Position numbers and translations under genes: made by a program. Below, piece by piece: positions 15,861 through 24,846 of a DNA stretch of 64,000 bases. This stretch comes from Acinetobacter equi (lineage in GTDB: Bacteria; Pseudomonadota; Gammaproteobacteria; Pseudomonadales; Moraxellaceae), in NCBI RefSeq assembly GCF_001307195.1, contig NZ_CP012808.1, forward strand, positions 992,001 through 1,056,000, read 5' to 3'. How positions within the stretch are numbered: position 1 is the first letter of the stretch; each line of letters starts with the position of its first letter. The notes beneath the pieces are model-generated. The model was not told the DNA's origin, did no database searches, and saw only the letters and a program-made list of their open reading frames with translations.

Positions 15861-16550
15861 ATGAAAAGGAATCTTTTTTTAGCATGTATATTTGCTATGA
15901 ATGGTGTAACTGTTTCTTGTTACTCAGAGGCAAATCCAATTTCGCAAAATATAGCAGGAGAGTCTAGCCAAAGTGTGACGAAAATTTTTAAATTGATAGA
16001 CCGTGATAATATTGATGAAGTAAAGAATTTTATTCAAAAAACTAAGGATTTGAATATTAAAAATGCTCATGGTGAGACACCATTAATGTATGCAATCTAT
16101 CAAGATAAATTTGAAATCGCAAAGCTTTTTATTCAAGCTGGTGCCGATGTAAATACTCAAGATCAAATAAAAAACTCACCATTTTTATATGCAGGGGCTG
16201 AAGGAGATACTGAGCTTGTTGAGTTAATGCTTCAACATCAACCTGATTTTTCTATTTATAATAGATATGGTGGTACAGCTTTAATTCCTGCAGCAGAAAA
16301 GGGGCATGTCGAGACGGTTAGATTACTTGCAAATACTCAAAACTATCCTATTAATCATGTGAATAGCCTTGGTTGGACCGCATTGATGGAAGCTGTTGTA
16401 CTTGGTGATGGTGGTAGAGATCAAGTTGAAATTATAAAAATTTTACTAGATGCAGGTGCGGATAAAAATATTAGCGATCGACATAATGTGAGCGCATTAG
16501 AGCATGCACAACGACGTGAATTTAATGAAATTGTAAAATTATTGAAATAA
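15861..16550 (+). CDS. exported ankyrin-repeat protein
   Basis: About 229 residues. An N-terminal hydrophobic signal (MKRNLFLACIFAMNGVTVSC) is followed by at least four ankyrin repeats: NAHGETPLMYAIYQDKFEIA, KNSPFLYAGAEGDTELVELM, GGTALIPAAEKGHVETVRLL and SLGWTALMEAVV, ending DAGADKNISDRHNVSALEHA. The cysteine at residue 20 is a weak lipobox candidate, since TVSC lacks the usual hydrophobic -3 residue. ATG 15861 has AAGGA at a spacing of 8 and is preferred over the ATG at 15843. The protein is probably periplasmic. Its partner is unknown. Confidence 0.82.
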   Translation: MKRNLFLACIFAMNGVTVSCYSEANPISQNIAGESSQSVTKIFKLIDRDNIDEVKNFIQKTKDLNIKNAHGETPLMYAIYQDKFEIAKLFIQAGADVNTQDQIKNSPFLYAGAEGDTELVELMLQHQPDFSIYNRYGGTALIPAAEKGHVETVRLLANTQNYPINHVNSLGWTALMEAVVLGDGGRDQVEIIKILLDAGADKNISDRHNVSALEHAQRREFNEIVKLLK

Positions 16551-16589
16551 AATATGTGATTTTTATTGTTTAGAAATATCACATATTTT
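16549..16589. terminator. convergent terminator between the ankyrin gene and the DUF3565 gene
   Basis: The arms AAAATATGTGAT and ATCACATATTTT (12 bp each) enclose a 17-nt loop. The structure overlaps the last codons and stop of the DUF3565 gene. The stem is AT-rich, so its strength is uncertain. Confidence 0.5.
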
Positions 16590-16757
16590 GCAGTTGAGTT
16601 CTGAACCGAGTTTGCCTCTTCTACCTATTTCCGTCATAACCCATGGGCGATTTTGCCAAGGAGGATCATGGCGGACATGTTGGCTATGATCACAATCTAA
16701 ATGAGCAATCCAGTCATTTTCTTGGTCTAGACTAAAGTTTATGATTTTTCTTCGCAT
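16563..16757 (-). CDS. DUF3565 family small protein
   Basis: A 64-residue protein made of a single DUF3565 domain: INFSLDQENDWIAHLDCDHS, then QHVRHDPPWQNRPWV and the end LNCKICD. The conserved Cys/His positions (CDH, QHVRH, CKIC) suggest metal binding, but the function is unknown. The ATG is preceded by GGAGGAAAA, a strong Shine-Dalgarno site. It is a real small gene despite its length. Confidence 0.85.
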   Translation of the reverse strand: MRRKIINFSLDQENDWIAHLDCDHSQHVRHDPPWQNRPWVMTEIGRRGKLGSELNCKICDISKQ

Positions 16758-16845
16758 TTTTCCTCCTCATGCAATTCATGATCACTTTGATCTTAATTAA
16801 TAGTACTGTTTATAGCAGATTTAAGATCAGGATTAGTTTATTTTT

Positions 16846-17564
16846 CTAGATATTTTGGTCTAGCATAGCAGGCATTAAAATTTCTTTAATGCATGTTGCT
16901 TTACTTGTAGAAATAATAAACTGAATTGCTTTTATGACATCAGATAGGGGAATTAATGTGTAGGATGTTTCTTTTAATACTTGTTCTGTTGGAATACTCA
17001 TATTGTAATCAGATGCAATATAACCTAAGTTTAGAACACTAACGCCTATTTTATATTCACGTAATATTTCTCTTAAAGCATGTGTAATGCCTCTTAATGC
17101 AAATTTTGTTGCAGAAAATACAACTTCAGAACCATTATGGTTTTCTATTCCCCATGTAGATCCAATTAAAATAATTTTGGCATTATTTGATAGTTTTAAA
17201 TTTTCTATAAATATCTGAATAGATTGAATGCAAGTTGTAATATTTGTATTGATAATATTCGTTATTTCATTTGCTGAAACTTTTTGAAAATTATATTCAG
17301 CTGTAAAAGCGGTATTTTCCCAAATTCCTACATTATAAATAAGCACATCAATTTTTTCATTTGATATGATTTTTTTACTTTTTTTGTTGATATACAAGGG
17401 TTAGATAAATCAGCAGGGACCCAAATTAAATTGTCTAATGTGTCAGGTTTACTTCGTGAAATTCCATAAATTTTATCAGTTTTTTTAGGAACTGAATGCA
17501 TAATTGCTTGTCCTAATCCTCTACTTACGCCATAAATTAGATAGGTTTTATTTATTTTTGTCAT
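16846..17564 (-). pseudogene. frameshifted short-chain dehydrogenase (SDR)
   Basis: Two overlapping reading frames encode the two halves of one SDR. The frame starting at the ATG at 17564 gives YLIYGVSRGLGQAIMHSVP (the cofactor loop) through LIWVPADLSNPC. The C-terminal frame gives IDVLIYNVGIWENTAF, ILIGSTWGIENHNGSE and a FSATKFALRG block. The break falls at 17370-17385, where two runs of seven T occur, and is consistent with loss of one base in such a run. In the usual YxxxK motif, FSATK has Phe in place of Tyr, which also argues for a non-functional or divergent enzyme. Sequencing error or slippage-based switching cannot be excluded. Confidence 0.75.
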
Positions 17565-17602
17565 GAGAATTATGATCCATATGTAATGGGTTGTATTAAA
17601 TA

Positions 17603-18030
17603 TTATGAAGGAAAAAATTTTTCTAAATCATCTTTTGATGGAAGTGCTAAATATTCTTGTTGAACACTCATTGTTTCAGACCAAAGTGCTTTTGATTGAA
17701 TATGAAAACTTAAGAGCGATTTTTCGGTGTAATCTCATTATCTAATGCCCCTAAAGGAATCCACATTAATGCCAAACTAGGAACCTGATTTGGAAGAGTT
17801 GAACCACATAATGTACAAAAGTTCGCAGTAAATCCAGTCTCTTTTTTATAAGTTTTGGTCAATTCAAATCCACTTAACCATTCAAAATTTTTATGATGAA
17901 TAAGCGTTGCTGTGTTTGATGTTGTTCCACTTTATTTTCTACATAAGCTGCAATGACAATAATAAATGGTATGAATATCTTGGCTAATTAAAAATGTAAT
18001 TTTTTTACATAAGCAGCTACCATGATGAGG
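17603..18030 (-). pseudogene. degraded GFA-family (glutathione-dependent formaldehyde-activating enzyme-like) gene
   Basis: No long reading frame exists here, but translating the minus strand in pieces recovers a GFA/CENP-V protein. HGSCLCKKITF comes first, then YYCHCSLCRK, an in-frame stop, then SGTTSNTATLIHHKNFEWLSGFELTKTY (positions only by eye), FCTLCGSTLPNQVP, and in another frame SKALWSETMS-EYLALPS up to a stop at 17603. The zinc-binding CxC and CxxC motifs are recognisable. A start codon, an internal stop near 17935 and a frameshift near 17715 make it non-functional. It lies next to the broken SDR gene. Confidence 0.7.
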
Positions 18031-18365
18031 TATTTTTTATCTCTATTTAAAACATTTTTTTAATTATAAATGGGGATTTAACTTAATTAAGTTTTATTAT
18101 GTAGTTGTAATTTGTTGAAAAATAAAATTTTATTTGATTTTTTTGAGTGTTTTTAAAGCTAATTTTCATTTGTACTCAAGATGTCGTAAGATGATTAATG
18201 ATTTAATTGTAAACTTAATTTTAAAATTTTAATTCATTACCTAAGATACAGAAATTCTATTTTTTTGATTTAGTTTTAATATATTCCTTATAACTTAATT
18301 TCTTAAATTAATTTATTTTTCTTTTTATTAAGCATTATTTTTATAATGCAAATAGGGAGTTTAAG
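18031..18365. other. AT-rich intergenic region without a recognisable gene
   Basis: These 335 bases between the GFA pseudogene and the amidohydrolase gene are very AT-rich and contain no reading frame or strong hairpin. They presumably hold the promoter of the amidohydrolase. GGGAG at 18354-18358 is its Shine-Dalgarno site. Confidence 0.6.
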
Positions 18366-19598
18366 ATGTCAGTTCAAGCTTATTTACTTAAAAATATTTT
18401 ATTAGAAACAGGTTTTCTAAAAAATGAAGAAGGTGTTGTTATTGGTACACAGACGCAAGAAGCAACACTTTATATTGATCACGGTAAAATTAAAGATATT
18501 TTTTGGAATGAAATACCTGAACATTTAAAAGAACTCGATATTTTAGATGGAAGAGGCTCCCTTGCATTACCAGGAATTAAAGATGGTCATATTCATTTAG
18601 ATAAAACATATTATGGTGGACCGTGGAAAGCAGCCGAAGAAAATAAAACGGTGCTTGATATGATTGCAATGGAAAAACAGCTATTGCCTAAGCAAGCACC
18701 TTTTGTAGAGCAACGTGCAATAGCCATTTTAGATTTAATTATCTCAAAGGGAACGACTAAAATTTTTAATCATTGTAATGTTGATAGAACAGTAGGAATC
18801 CGTCATTTTGAAATTATTCAAAACTTATTAGAACAAAAAAAATCACATTCTATTTCTTATGAAACAGCTGCTTTTCCTCAGCATGGTCTATTACGTGATA
18901 ATACGGTTCCATTAATAAAAGAAGTTTTAGCAATGGGATGTGATGCAATAGGGGGATTAGATCCAAATGCTGTAGATGGAAATTTAGAAAAATCATTAGA
19001 AACAACATTCCAATTAGCATTAGATTTCAATAAAAAAATTGATATCCATTTACATGAACGAAATGATGCAGGGAAAAAAACATTAAAGTATTTGTTTAAA
19101 TTATTAGAGCAAAATCCAAATCTAAAGCATAAAGTTACTGTAAGTCATGCATTTGTTTTACATGATATTTATAGAGATAACCAGTTAGATGAATATGCAT
19201 CTCAGATGGAAAATTTGGGTGTCAAATTGGTGAGTAGCGTACCAATTCAATTTAAGATGCCGCTTGAAGAGCTTCGAATTTTGGGTGTGAATGTAGAACT
19301 TGGAACGGATAGTATTACAGATCATTGGACGCCATTTGGTCAGGGTGACATTATTGAGCGTGCCAATATCTTGTCTCAGCTTTATGGGTGGGCAAATGAA
19401 TACCATTTATCACGAGCTCTTTATTTTGCTACGGGGAAAACACCTTTAAATGATGAAGGGGAGATTCAATGGCCAATGGTTGGTGATGTGGCAGATCTAA
19501 GTCTATTTAATGCTTCATGTTCAGCAGAGGTTATTGCACGAATTTCGCCAAGAACCATGACAATTGGGCAAGGTCATCTTTTATGGAAGAATAATTAA
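18366..19598 (+). CDS. amidohydrolase family protein (cytosine deaminase-like)
   Basis: A 410-residue metal-dependent hydrolase with the TIM-barrel amidohydrolase fold. The metal-binding motifs appear in order: LPGIKDGHIHLDK (HxH, residues about 70-82), DIHLHERND, TVSHAF and ELGTDSITDHWTPFG (Asp). The arrangement HxH-HxH-H-D and the length are those of the cytosine deaminase/N-acyl hydrolase group (CodA-like). The substrate cannot be read from the sequence and could be cytosine, isoguanine, creatinine or another cyclic amidine. It is monocistronic and ends in a terminator. Confidence 0.8.
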   Translation: MSVQAYLLKNILLETGFLKNEEGVVIGTQTQEATLYIDHGKIKDIFWNEIPEHLKELDILDGRGSLALPGIKDGHIHLDKTYYGGPWKAAEENKTVLDMIAMEKQLLPKQAPFVEQRAIAILDLIISKGTTKIFNHCNVDRTVGIRHFEIIQNLLEQKKSHSISYETAAFPQHGLLRDNTVPLIKEVLAMGCDAIGGLDPNAVDGNLEKSLETTFQLALDFNKKIDIHLHERNDAGKKTLKYLFKLLEQNPNLKHKVTVSHAFVLHDIYRDNQLDEYASQMENLGVKLVSSVPIQFKMPLEELRILGVNVELGTDSITDHWTPFGQGDIIERANILSQLYGWANEYHLSRALYFATGKTPLNDEGEIQWPMVGDVADLSLFNASCSAEVIARISPRTMTIGQGHLLWKNN

Positions 19599-19624
19599 TA
19601 ATATATTTATAAATTTAGACAATA

Positions 19625-19655
19625 AAAAACCCTTAATTTGAAATTAAGGGTTTTT
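19625..19655. terminator. bidirectional terminator between the amidohydrolase and DUF1090 genes
   Basis: Perfect 15-bp arms AAAAACCCTTAATTT/AAATTAAGGGTTTTT lie around a single G. The structure serves both convergent genes. Confidence 0.9.
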
Positions 19656-19659
19656 AGTT

Positions 19660-20043
19660 TTATCGCTTAAGTTCTAGCTTAGCTTCATTTAATTCAGCTT
19701 TTGCTTCGGCAAGTTTTTTCTGTTTTTTCTCAATTTTTTTACTATCATTTTTAGATTTTGCTTCATTTAGCTCTTGCTGTCTTTTTTGAACTTTACGTTC
19801 TTTTTCACTGACTTTTTCTAAGCGATCCTTATTTAAACTTTCATCATTACAGTAAGTATTCGTTTTTTGTAATGCACGTTCTAAGCCCTGTACTCGGTGA
19901 GTATTTCCAGCTTGTTTCGCATATTGAATTTGGTTTTCAATATTTTGTTTTTTTGCTGCACAGCCTTTTAAATTATCTGCATTAACAGCTGTAAATGGAA
20001 TTAAAAGAGATGAAAAAATAAGTAGAGAATGGCGAAGTTTCAT
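19660..20043 (-). CDS. DUF1090 family periplasmic protein (YqjC-like)
   Basis: About 127 residues: a signal peptide (MKLRHSLLIFSSLLIPFTAVNA) followed by a DUF1090 domain with LKGCAAKKQNIENQIQYAK, RVQGLERAL and a highly charged Lys/Glu coiled coil (residues about 70-127). The two cysteines in GCAAK and YCND are conserved in YqjC-type proteins. The function is unknown, with a periplasmic location from the signal. ATG 20043 has GGAG 10 bases upstream and is preferred over the longer frame. Confidence 0.85.
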   Translation of the reverse strand: MKLRHSLLIFSSLLIPFTAVNADNLKGCAAKKQNIENQIQYAKQAGNTHRVQGLERALQKTNTYCNDESLNKDRLEKVSEKERKVQKRQQELNEAKSKNDSKKIEKKQKKLAEAKAELNEAKLELKR

Positions 20044-20206
20044 GAGGATGTGACTCCTATTTTTAAGAATAAAATGTGTCACCTAAAAGTTTTTAGGATT
20101 TTTAATATTGTGATTAATCACTATATTTTAAATACATAGTACTACATATATCACGGAAAATTATGGATATAATATGGACGTTAAATCATCAAAAAATATA
20201 AAGAGA

Positions 20207-20235
20207 GTTGGACTAATAAAATTTATTAGTCCAAC
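20207..20235 (-). terminator. terminator after the DUF4282 gene
   Basis: Perfect 14-bp arms GTTGGACTAATAAA/TTTATTAGTCCAAC, 9 bases after the stop. On the minus strand they are followed by a T-rich tail. Confidence 0.7.
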
Positions 20236-20244
20236 AATTAAAGG

Positions 20245-20511
20245 TTATTGTCGATCAGCAATTTTTTTCAAATTTTCATAGATTTTAAAAATGACAATCA
20301 ATAATTCAGAGTAGACTCTCACCATTAGTCCACCAAAAATAAGAATCAAGATGGCATAGATCAATCTTTGGAAGAAACCTAAATATTGATATGCGCCAAA
20401 ACCGAAAAGAACAGAGATTGCACTAATGACAATAGCAATGAGACCTAACCAATAAAGAACGGTGACTATTTTAGGTGTAAGCATTTCATCTAGTTTGAAT
20501 AATTGATTCAT
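20245..20511 (-). CDS. DUF4282 small membrane protein
   Basis: About 88 residues with two transmembrane helices (VTVLYWLGLIAIVISAISVL and LIYAILILIFGGLMV), then the RVYSELLIVIFKIYENL tail that defines DUF4282. It starts at the ATG at 20511, preceded by AAGGA, giving MNQLFKLDEMLTPKIV. It is an inner-membrane protein of unknown function and has its own terminator. Confidence 0.82.
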   Translation of the reverse strand: MNQLFKLDEMLTPKIVTVLYWLGLIAIVISAISVLFGFGAYQYLGFFQRLIYAILILIFGGLMVRVYSELLIVIFKIYENLKKIADRQ

Positions 20512-20824
20512 AACGTTATTTCCTTTTTTAGTGGTTGTGTAAAATTTATTCAATTATTTTGGCTTTGGGCTATTGTTGGTGGAATGGTTAAAAATAGAAA
20601 GAATATTAGTGTAAATATATATTAAAAAAGAAATTTATTTTCTGTTTAATACGGTACAGATCTTTTAAATAGAAGAGATAATTTGAGGCGTGATTGGTGT
20701 GCTTAGAGATTATTGAAAAAGAAAATCGAGTGGTGCTCTTATATTTTTAAGTATTCTATTTTATCAACATGACTTAGATTCTCGGCTATACTTTGTTTTA
20801 GATTATTTTAATAGAGCAGAGAAC

Positions 20825-21766
20825 ATGCGTGTACTTGTTGTGATGGATCCAATTGAAAACGTCAATCTAAAAAAAGATTCAACGATGGCAATGCTTTGGG
20901 CTGCATCGCGTAGAGGACACGAGCTCGGCTATGTATTACAACAAGATTTATATATTGATCATGGCAAAGCTTTTGGTTTGATCTCTCCTTTAAAAGTATT
21001 CGAAGATTACAATCATTATTATGAGTTAGGTGATAAGCAAAAAGAATCACTAGCAGCTTATGATGTTGTATTGATGCGTAAAGATCCGCCTTTTGATATG
21101 AACTTTGTATATAGCACTTATATTTTAGAGCAAGCAGAGCGAGAAGGTGTGTGGATTATTAATAAACCGCAAAGCTTACGTGATTGCAATGAAAAACTAT
21201 TTGCTACACAGTTCCCTGAATTACAAGTTCCAACATTGGTGACTTCACAGCAAAGTTTAATTCGTGAATTTATTGAGCAACATCAAGATGTCATTGTTAA
21301 ACCACTAGATGGCATGGGGGGGATGGGAATTTTTCGTTTAACCGCAAGTGGAGCTAATATTGGTTCTACGTTGGAAATGTTAACGAATATGGGTCAACAG
21401 CCGATTATGGCTCAACGATATATTCCTGAAATTGTTGATGGTGATAAGCGTATTTTAATGGTGAATGGAGAGCCTATACCTTATTGTTTAGCTCGTATTC
21501 CACAAAATGGCGAGACCCGTGGAAATTTAGCTGCAGGTGGTCGTGGTGAAGCGCGCCCTTTAACTGAAAATGATAAGGCTATTGCTGCAAAAGTGGGTCC
21601 ATTTTTAAGAGAAAAAGGATTGATTTTTGTAGGTTTAGATGTGATTGGTAATTATGTCACTGAAATTAATGTAACTAGTCCAACATGTATCCGTGAAATT
21701 GATACACAATTTGGAACTTCAATTGCTGATGATTTATTTGAAGTTTTAGAGCAAGGTAAAAAATAA
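20825..21766 (+). CDS. gshB: glutathione synthetase
   Basis: A 313-residue ATP-grasp enzyme adding glycine to gamma-glutamylcysteine. MRVLVVMDPIENVNLKKDST is the family N-terminus, MRKDPPFDMNFVYSTYIL the substrate region, IVKPLDGMGGMGIF the glycine-rich ATP lid and GLDVIGNYVTEINVTSPTCIREID the metal-binding end. The length matches the typical 310-320 residues. It stands alone, with a 271-bp upstream gap and a hairpin after the stop. Confidence 0.96.
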   Translation: MRVLVVMDPIENVNLKKDSTMAMLWAASRRGHELGYVLQQDLYIDHGKAFGLISPLKVFEDYNHYYELGDKQKESLAAYDVVLMRKDPPFDMNFVYSTYILEQAEREGVWIINKPQSLRDCNEKLFATQFPELQVPTLVTSQQSLIREFIEQHQDVIVKPLDGMGGMGIFRLTASGANIGSTLEMLTNMGQQPIMAQRYIPEIVDGDKRILMVNGEPIPYCLARIPQNGETRGNLAAGGRGEARPLTENDKAIAAKVGPFLREKGLIFVGLDVIGNYVTEINVTSPTCIREIDTQFGTSIADDLFEVLEQGKK

Positions 21767-22232
21767 AGTCATCATCTATAATTATTGAGTTTTAAAGGAT
21801 TAAGTCCTTTAAAACTCGTATTATAATGATATTAGTTTTGAGCAAAAAAATATTGAACTTCTAGATAAGTATTGCTGTGAAGAAAAAATATCGCTGTATA
21901 AAAAGATATCGGATAAAGTGGAAAAATTAATTTATATATTAAATATAGACTTAAAAAGTTGGAGTGAGCTAAAAGCTTTATAAATGTTATATTTGTTACA
22001 AAATAGCCAATTTGAAGAAAAAGTTAAATAGCATTTATATAGGTGTTTGAAATTAGGTCTATTTGTTGAAAATTAATAATAAAACTTGTTTAAACTTTAA
22101 GAACTGTGGGAAAAAACAATAAAATGCGCAGAGAAAAGAACTAAATAAACTTTCATGCCTATGCGTTTGTGATTACAATTGATGACTTATAAAGAACTCT
22201 CATTAGCCATATTTAAATTGAAGAATTAGACC
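21767..22232 (+). other. intergenic region between gshB and murG, with a hairpin
   Basis: Of these 466 bases, only a perfect 13-bp inverted repeat (GAGTTTTAAAGGA at 21787-21799 with TCCTTTAAAACTC at 21805-21817) stands out. It lies 20 bases after gshB and may end that transcript, although no T-tract follows. The rest is AT-rich with no reading frame and should contain the promoter of the murG-led cluster. Confidence 0.6.
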
Positions 22233-23330
22233 GTGACCGAAGCTCAGCAAAAACAGCCTAAACATGTCATGATGATGGCCGCCGGTACGGGTGGACATGT
22301 TTTTCCAGCATTAGCTGTTGCAAAAGAATTGCAACAACAAGGTGTAGAAGTATCTTGGTTGGCAACACCATCAGGCATGGAAAATAGATTATTAAAAAAT
22401 CATAATATTCCAATTTATCAAATTGATATTCAAGGCGTACGAGGTAATGGTTTAGTTCGTAAGTTAACAGCGCCTTTTAAAATCATGAAAGCTACAATGA
22501 GCGCTATGCGTTATATGAAACAGCTTAAAGTAGAAGCTGTTGCTGGTTTTGGTGGTTATGTTGCAGGACCTGGTGGTTTGGCAGCGAGAATTTTAGGTAT
22601 TCCTGTAATTATTCATGAGCAAAATGCAGTTGCAGGATTTACAAATACACAGCTTTCTCGTTTTGCAAATACAGTTTGCCAAGCTTTTCCAAATACTTTT
22701 CCTGAAAGTACAAAAGTGGTCACAACAGGCAATCCTGTTCGTAAAGAAATTACTGATATTTTAAGCCCATCTTGGCGTTATCAAGAGCGTGAAAAAGCGG
22801 GTGAACCATTACGTATTTTAATTGTGGGTGGTTCATTAGGTGCTCAAGCATTAAATGAACGTGTTCCTGAGGCATTAAAACAACTTAATGTTCCAATGAA
22901 TGTTTATCATCAATGTGGACAAAATCATGCTGAAGCAACATTGGCTCGTTATCAAGATAAGCCTGAGACTTTAAGTGTAGAAGTACAGCCATTTATTGAA
23001 GATATGGCAAAAGCATATTCAAATGCAGATCTTGTGATTTGTCGTGCAGGTGCATTGACTGTTACTGAAATAGCAACAGCTGGTGTAGCGGCTGTATTTG
23101 TGCCACTACCCACTGCTGTAGATGATCATCAAACTGCAAATGCTAAATTTTTAGCAAATATTCATGCTGCAAAAATTTGCCCACAAGCAACGATGACACC
23201 TGAAAGTTTAAAAGAAATTTTAGCACCGTTGATGAATCGTCAGTTATTGTCTGAAATGGCAGTAAAAGCACGTCAACATGCTCAACCAGATGCAACCAAA
23301 CAAGTGGTTCGTTTAATTCAAGAATTGTAA
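22233..23330 (+). CDS. murG: UDP-N-acetylglucosamine--N-acetylmuramyl-(pentapeptide) pyrophosphoryl-undecaprenol N-acetylglucosamine transferase
   Basis: A 365-residue GT28 glycosyltransferase that turns lipid I into lipid II at the inner face of the membrane. AAGTGGHVFPALAVA is the first G-loop, GFGGYVAGPGGLAA the second, IHEQNAVAGFTN the acceptor region and VICRAGALTVTEIATAGVA the UDP-GlcNAc motif. The start is GTG at 22233 and no strong Shine-Dalgarno site precedes it. murC follows 12 bases later, so it opens the murG-murC-ddl-ftsQ-ftsA-ftsZ cluster. Confidence 0.96.
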   Translation: MTEAQQKQPKHVMMMAAGTGGHVFPALAVAKELQQQGVEVSWLATPSGMENRLLKNHNIPIYQIDIQGVRGNGLVRKLTAPFKIMKATMSAMRYMKQLKVEAVAGFGGYVAGPGGLAARILGIPVIIHEQNAVAGFTNTQLSRFANTVCQAFPNTFPESTKVVTTGNPVRKEITDILSPSWRYQEREKAGEPLRILIVGGSLGAQALNERVPEALKQLNVPMNVYHQCGQNHAEATLARYQDKPETLSVEVQPFIEDMAKAYSNADLVICRAGALTVTEIATAGVAAVFVPLPTAVDDHQTANAKFLANIHAAKICPQATMTPESLKEILAPLMNRQLLSEMAVKARQHAQPDATKQVVRLIQEL

Positions 23331-23342
23331 TCCGAGAAAAAT

Positions 23343-24791
23343 ATGTCTCTTTCAACTCCAGCTGATCAAGCGAAAAAGTTAATTAAAGTCCCTGAAATGC
23401 GTCGTGTAAAACACCTCCATTTTGTTGGTATTGGCGGTGCAGGTATGTGTGGTATTGCTGAGGTGTTAAAAAACCAAGGCTACCAAGTTTCAGGTTCTGA
23501 TATTAAAGCATCAAAAACGACCGCTCAGCTTGAAGAAAATAAGATTAAAGTTTATATCGGGCATACAGCAGACAATATTAAAGATGCAGATGTGTTAGTT
23601 GTTTCAACAGCAATTGATCCTGAAAATCCAGAAATTAAAGCTGCAATTGAAAATCGTATTCCAGTGGTTCGCCGTGCTGAAATGTTAGGCGAACTCATGC
23701 GTTATCGTCATGGTATTGCTGTTGCAGGTACACATGGTAAAACGACAACAACAAGCCTAATAACATGTATGTTAGCTGAGGAAAATTTAGATCCGACTTA
23801 TGTTATTGGTGGTTTACTTAACCGTACAGGTGTAAATGCAGCTTTAGGTGCCAGCCGTTATATTGTTGCTGAAGCAGATGAATCGGATGCATCTTTCTTA
23901 CATTTACAACCAATGGCTGCAATTGTAACGAATATTGATGCCGATCATATGGATACCTATGGCGGTAGTTTTGATACGTTAAAAGATACTTTTGTTCAAT
24001 TCTTACAACGTCTTCCTTTTTACGGTTTAGCTGTTGTTTGTGGTGATGATGAAGATGTGCGTGAAATCATGCCACGTATTGGTCGTCCAGTTTTAACTTA
24101 TGGCTTTAATGAAGATAACGACATTCGTGCAGTAGATGTTGAGCAAGACGGCATGCAATCTCACTTTACAGTTTTACGTAAAGATCGTGAGCCACTTCGT
24201 GTCACAATTAATATGCCGGGTGCACATAATATTCTAAATTCTCTTGCAGCAATTGGTATTGCAACAGATGAAGGCGTTTCTGATGGTGCAATTTGTCGTG
24301 CTTTAGAAAGTTTTAGTGGTGTTGGTCGTCGTTTCCAAGTTCAAGGTGAATTTGAACTTGAAGATGGTCATGTAAAACTTGTGGATGATTATGGTCATCA
24401 TCCTAAAGAAGTCGAAGCAACGATTAAAGCGGCACGTGCAAGTCATCCAAACCATCGTTTGGTGATGATGTTCCAGCCACACCGTTTTAGCCGTACACGT
24501 GATTGTTTTGATGATTTTGTAGATGTTTTATCTCAAGTTGATCAATTGTTATTGTTAGAGGTGTATCCTGCGGGTGAAAAGCCAATTGTGGGTGCTGATA
24601 GCCGTGCATTAGCACGTAGCATTCGTTTGCGTGGACAAGTAGAACCGATTTTAATCGATCCAGTTGAAGGAAATCTTCAAAATGTAATGCAAAATGTATT
24701 ACAGTCTGGCGACTTGTTATTAACGCAAGGTGCAGGTAATGTTGGTGCAATTTCTGTTGAACTTGCTCAAAATAATTTATATTTAAAATAA
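23343..24791 (+). CDS. murC: UDP-N-acetylmuramate--L-alanine ligase
   Basis: A 482-residue Mur ligase adding L-alanine to UDP-MurNAc. The N-terminal [20 protein letters not shown] binds the UDP substrate, [14 protein letters not shown] is the ATP P-loop, [14 protein letters not shown] and [12 protein letters not shown] form the central domain and [18 protein letters not shown] lies in the C-terminal domain. It lies within the dcw cluster, 12 bases after murG and 55 before ddl. Confidence 0.97.
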   Translation: MSLSTPADQAKKLIKVPEMRRVKHLHFVGIGGAGMCGIAEVLKNQGYQVSGSDIKASKTTAQLEENKIKVYIGHTADNIKDADVLVVSTAIDPENPEIKAAIENRIPVVRRAEMLGELMRYRHGIAVAGTHGKTTTTSLITCMLAEENLDPTYVIGGLLNRTGVNAALGASRYIVAEADESDASFLHLQPMAAIVTNIDADHMDTYGGSFDTLKDTFVQFLQRLPFYGLAVVCGDDEDVREIMPRIGRPVLTYGFNEDNDIRAVDVEQDGMQSHFTVLRKDREPLRVTINMPGAHNILNSLAAIGIATDEGVSDGAICRALESFSGVGRRFQVQGEFELEDGHVKLVDDYGHHPKEVEATIKAARASHPNHRLVMMFQPHRFSRTRDCFDDFVDVLSQVDQLLLLEVYPAGEKPIVGADSRALARSIRLRGQVEPILIDPVEGNLQNVMQNVLQSGDLLLTQGAGNVGAISVELAQNNLYLK

Positions 24792-24846
24792 TCACTTAAT
24801 GTGATTTGGTTTTAATTGCAGATTAATAAAATTTAAGGATATCAAA

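Noticed and set aside
15861..15920. Lipoprotein signal in the second ankyrin protein
   Set aside because: TVSC has Thr at -3, unlike a real lipobox. An ordinary signal peptide is as likely.
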